A DNA stretch of 7,745 nucleotides, from NCBI GenBank assembly GCA_905479905.1, contig CAJQOK010000201.1, forward strand, positions 1 to 7,745, read 5' to 3'. Position numbers and translations under genes: made by a program. Source of the DNA: an uncultured Aliterella sp. (lineage in GTDB: Bacteria; Cyanobacteriota; Cyanobacteriia; Cyanobacteriales; Chroococcidiopsidaceae). Positions within the stretch are counted from its first letter, which is position 1; the number at the start of each line of letters is the position of its first letter. The notes under the pieces are model-generated. The model was not told the origin of the DNA and ran no database searches. It saw only the letters and a program-made list of their open reading frames with translations. Below, piece after piece: positions 6,778 through 7,745 of the stretch.

Positions 6778-7170
6778 ATGATTAAAAAAACTATTGGTGT
6801 GGGCGTAATTTGGAATCAGCAAGGACAGATTTTAATTGATCGTCGTCGCCCTACCGGAGTATTCGGCGGCTTTTGGGAGTTTCCTGGCGGCAAAATTGAA
6901 ACCGGGGAAACTAGCGAAGAATGTATTAAACGAGAAATTTGGGAAGAATTAGGAATTGTAATTGAAGTTGGCAAGCATCTAATCACGATCGCCCACACTT
7001 ACGCGCACTTAAACGTTACATTAATTGTGCATCATTGCCAGCATATAGATGGTGTACCGCAGCCAATCGAATGCGACGAAATTCGCTGGGTAAACTTAGA
7101 GGAATTAGACGAGTTTAATTTTCCTGAAGCAAATTTTCAGATTATCGCCGCTTTGCGTCAGGCTGGATAA
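6778..7170 (+). CDS. mutT: MutT-type Nudix hydrolase, 8-oxo-dGTP diphosphatase
   Basis: This 130-aa enzyme is predicted to hydrolyse 8-oxo-dGTP to the monophosphate and so prevent oxidative A:T to C:G mutation. The Nudix box is complete at 38-60: Gly38, Glu44, Arg52-Glu53, Glu56-Glu57 and Gly59-Ile60, which hold the metal ions. [10 protein letters not shown] (32-41) before it and the C-terminal FPEAN (115-119) are typical of true MutT; Asn119 falls on the residue that reads 8-oxoguanine in E. coli MutT, at the same number. Length is that of a single-domain MutT. The ATG is only 7 nt after a strong terminator stem and has no Shine-Dalgarno, so expression may rely on readthrough or a very short leader. 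The last 13 bp overlap the convergent sasA 3' end. Confidence 0.92.
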   Translation: MIKKTIGVGVIWNQQGQILIDRRRPTGVFGGFWEFPGGKIETGETSEECIKREIWEELGIVIEVGKHLITIAHTYAHLNVTLIVHHCQHIDGVPQPIECDEIRWVNLEELDEFNFPEANFQIIAALRQAG

Positions 7171-7745
7171 ATGGGAATTGTAAAGTGAAAACAACTGCCC
7201 CCACTAGGGGGGGAATCTACCCAAATTTGCCCATAATGAGCATTAATAATGCTTTGACACAAAGATAAACCAATTCCATAGCCATCAAGGGTTTGATCTC
7301 GTTCTAGACGTACCCGCTCCTCAAAAATGCGATCGCGCGCCTCTAGTGGAATCCCAGGCCCCGTATCGCAAATACTTACTTGGGCTTTTTGACTGGTACG
7401 GTGTAGCACTGATAGACGAATCGTGCCATTTTCTGGCGTGTACTTAATCGCATTATCTAGTAAGTTAATTAATACCTGTCGCAGCCTTTCGCTATCAGCA
7501 TAGACATAGGGTAAATCCGCCGGAAGATCGGTTTCTAAAGTTTGAAACTTAGCTTGAGCGCGATCGCCCTGACAACTTAAAACTTCAGTGCAAAGCGCGT
7601 TTATATCTAATTTAGTTGGTTTAATATGCAATTGAGCGCCCGTACCGCAAGCTACCTGCAATAATCCCGCAATCATGCGATCGATACTTTTAGCTTGATT
7701 CCGGGCTTGTTTAAACAACTGAGCGGCTAATTCTGGCTTGAGGCG
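7158..7745 (-). CDS. sasA: SasA-type circadian output histidine kinase, C-terminal part only
   Basis: The minus strand encodes 195 residues ending in TGA at 7160-7158; the frame stays open to the right edge, so the N-terminal half is missing. What is visible is the end of the dimerisation helix ([20 protein letters not shown], 1-20 of the fragment) and a HATPase domain. The N box is NLLDNAIKY (94-102), the G1 box is DTGPGIP (127-133), the F motif is [12 protein letters not shown] (139-150), and the G2 box is [10 protein letters not shown] (155-164). HYGQIWVDS near the end is characteristic of SasA. In S. elongatus, SasA is activated by KaiC and phosphorylates the regulator RpaA, passing clock time to transcription. 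The H box and KaiB-like sensor domain should lie beyond 7745. A bare TTG at 7718 is not the true start. It ends inside mutT. Confidence 0.88.
   Translation of the reverse strand, partial: RLKPELAAQLFKQARNQAKSIDRMIAGLLQVACGTGAQLHIKPTKLDINALCTEVLSCQGDRAQAKFQTLETDLPADLPYVYADSERLRQVLINLLDNAIKYTPENGTIRLSVLHRTSQKAQVSICDTGPGIPLEARDRIFEERVRLERDQTLDGYGIGLSLCQSIINAHYGQIWVDSPPSGGSCFHFTIPIYPA

Overview
The window looks like ordinary chromosomal DNA from a cyanobacterium. Twelve exact copies of the palindrome GCGATCGC (the HIP1 element of many cyanobacterial genomes) lie in 7.7 kb. The gene set also fits: a SasA-type clock output kinase, a group 2 sigma factor, a DUF760 protein, a cyanobacterial Dps, and two small proteins of cyanobacterium-type families. 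The genes are densely packed and moderately AT-rich. I see no transposase, integrase, phage gene, CRISPR array, tRNA or rRNA.

Left part (1-875), minus strand: a (2Fe-2S) ferredoxin-domain protein starts at 349 and runs off the left edge. A small conserved-hypothetical gene (396-635) lies 46 bp upstream of it, probably in the same transcript. A 240-bp divergent region separates them from dps on the plus strand.

Middle (876-6227), plus strand: dps encodes a ferritin-like miniferritin whose predicted iron site has His where classical Dps has Asp. Next comes a full-length carB (large subunit of carbamoyl-phosphate synthetase, 1093 aa), without carA beside it. A 415-bp AT-rich intergenic region follows, holding several hairpins, short repeats and a perfect dyad over a TTGACA box. 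It leads into a group 2 sigma-70 factor with no region 1.1.

Right part (6228-7745): a DUF760 gene with a GTG start and a strong ribosome binding site ends in a 16-bp perfect terminator hairpin. That hairpin stops only 7 nt before the start of a MutT-type 8-oxo-dGTP hydrolase gene. mutT overlaps tail-to-tail by 13 bp with the 3' end of sasA, which comes in on the minus strand from the right edge.

The genes do not form one pathway. Shared themes are stress protection (Dps for iron and peroxide, MutT for oxidised nucleotides) and global transcription control (group 2 sigma factor, SasA). I found no convincing new multi-gene system. The points most worth a second look are the His-type Dps site, the regulatory architecture before the sigma gene, the terminator/mutT junction, and the two-gene minus-strand unit at the left.
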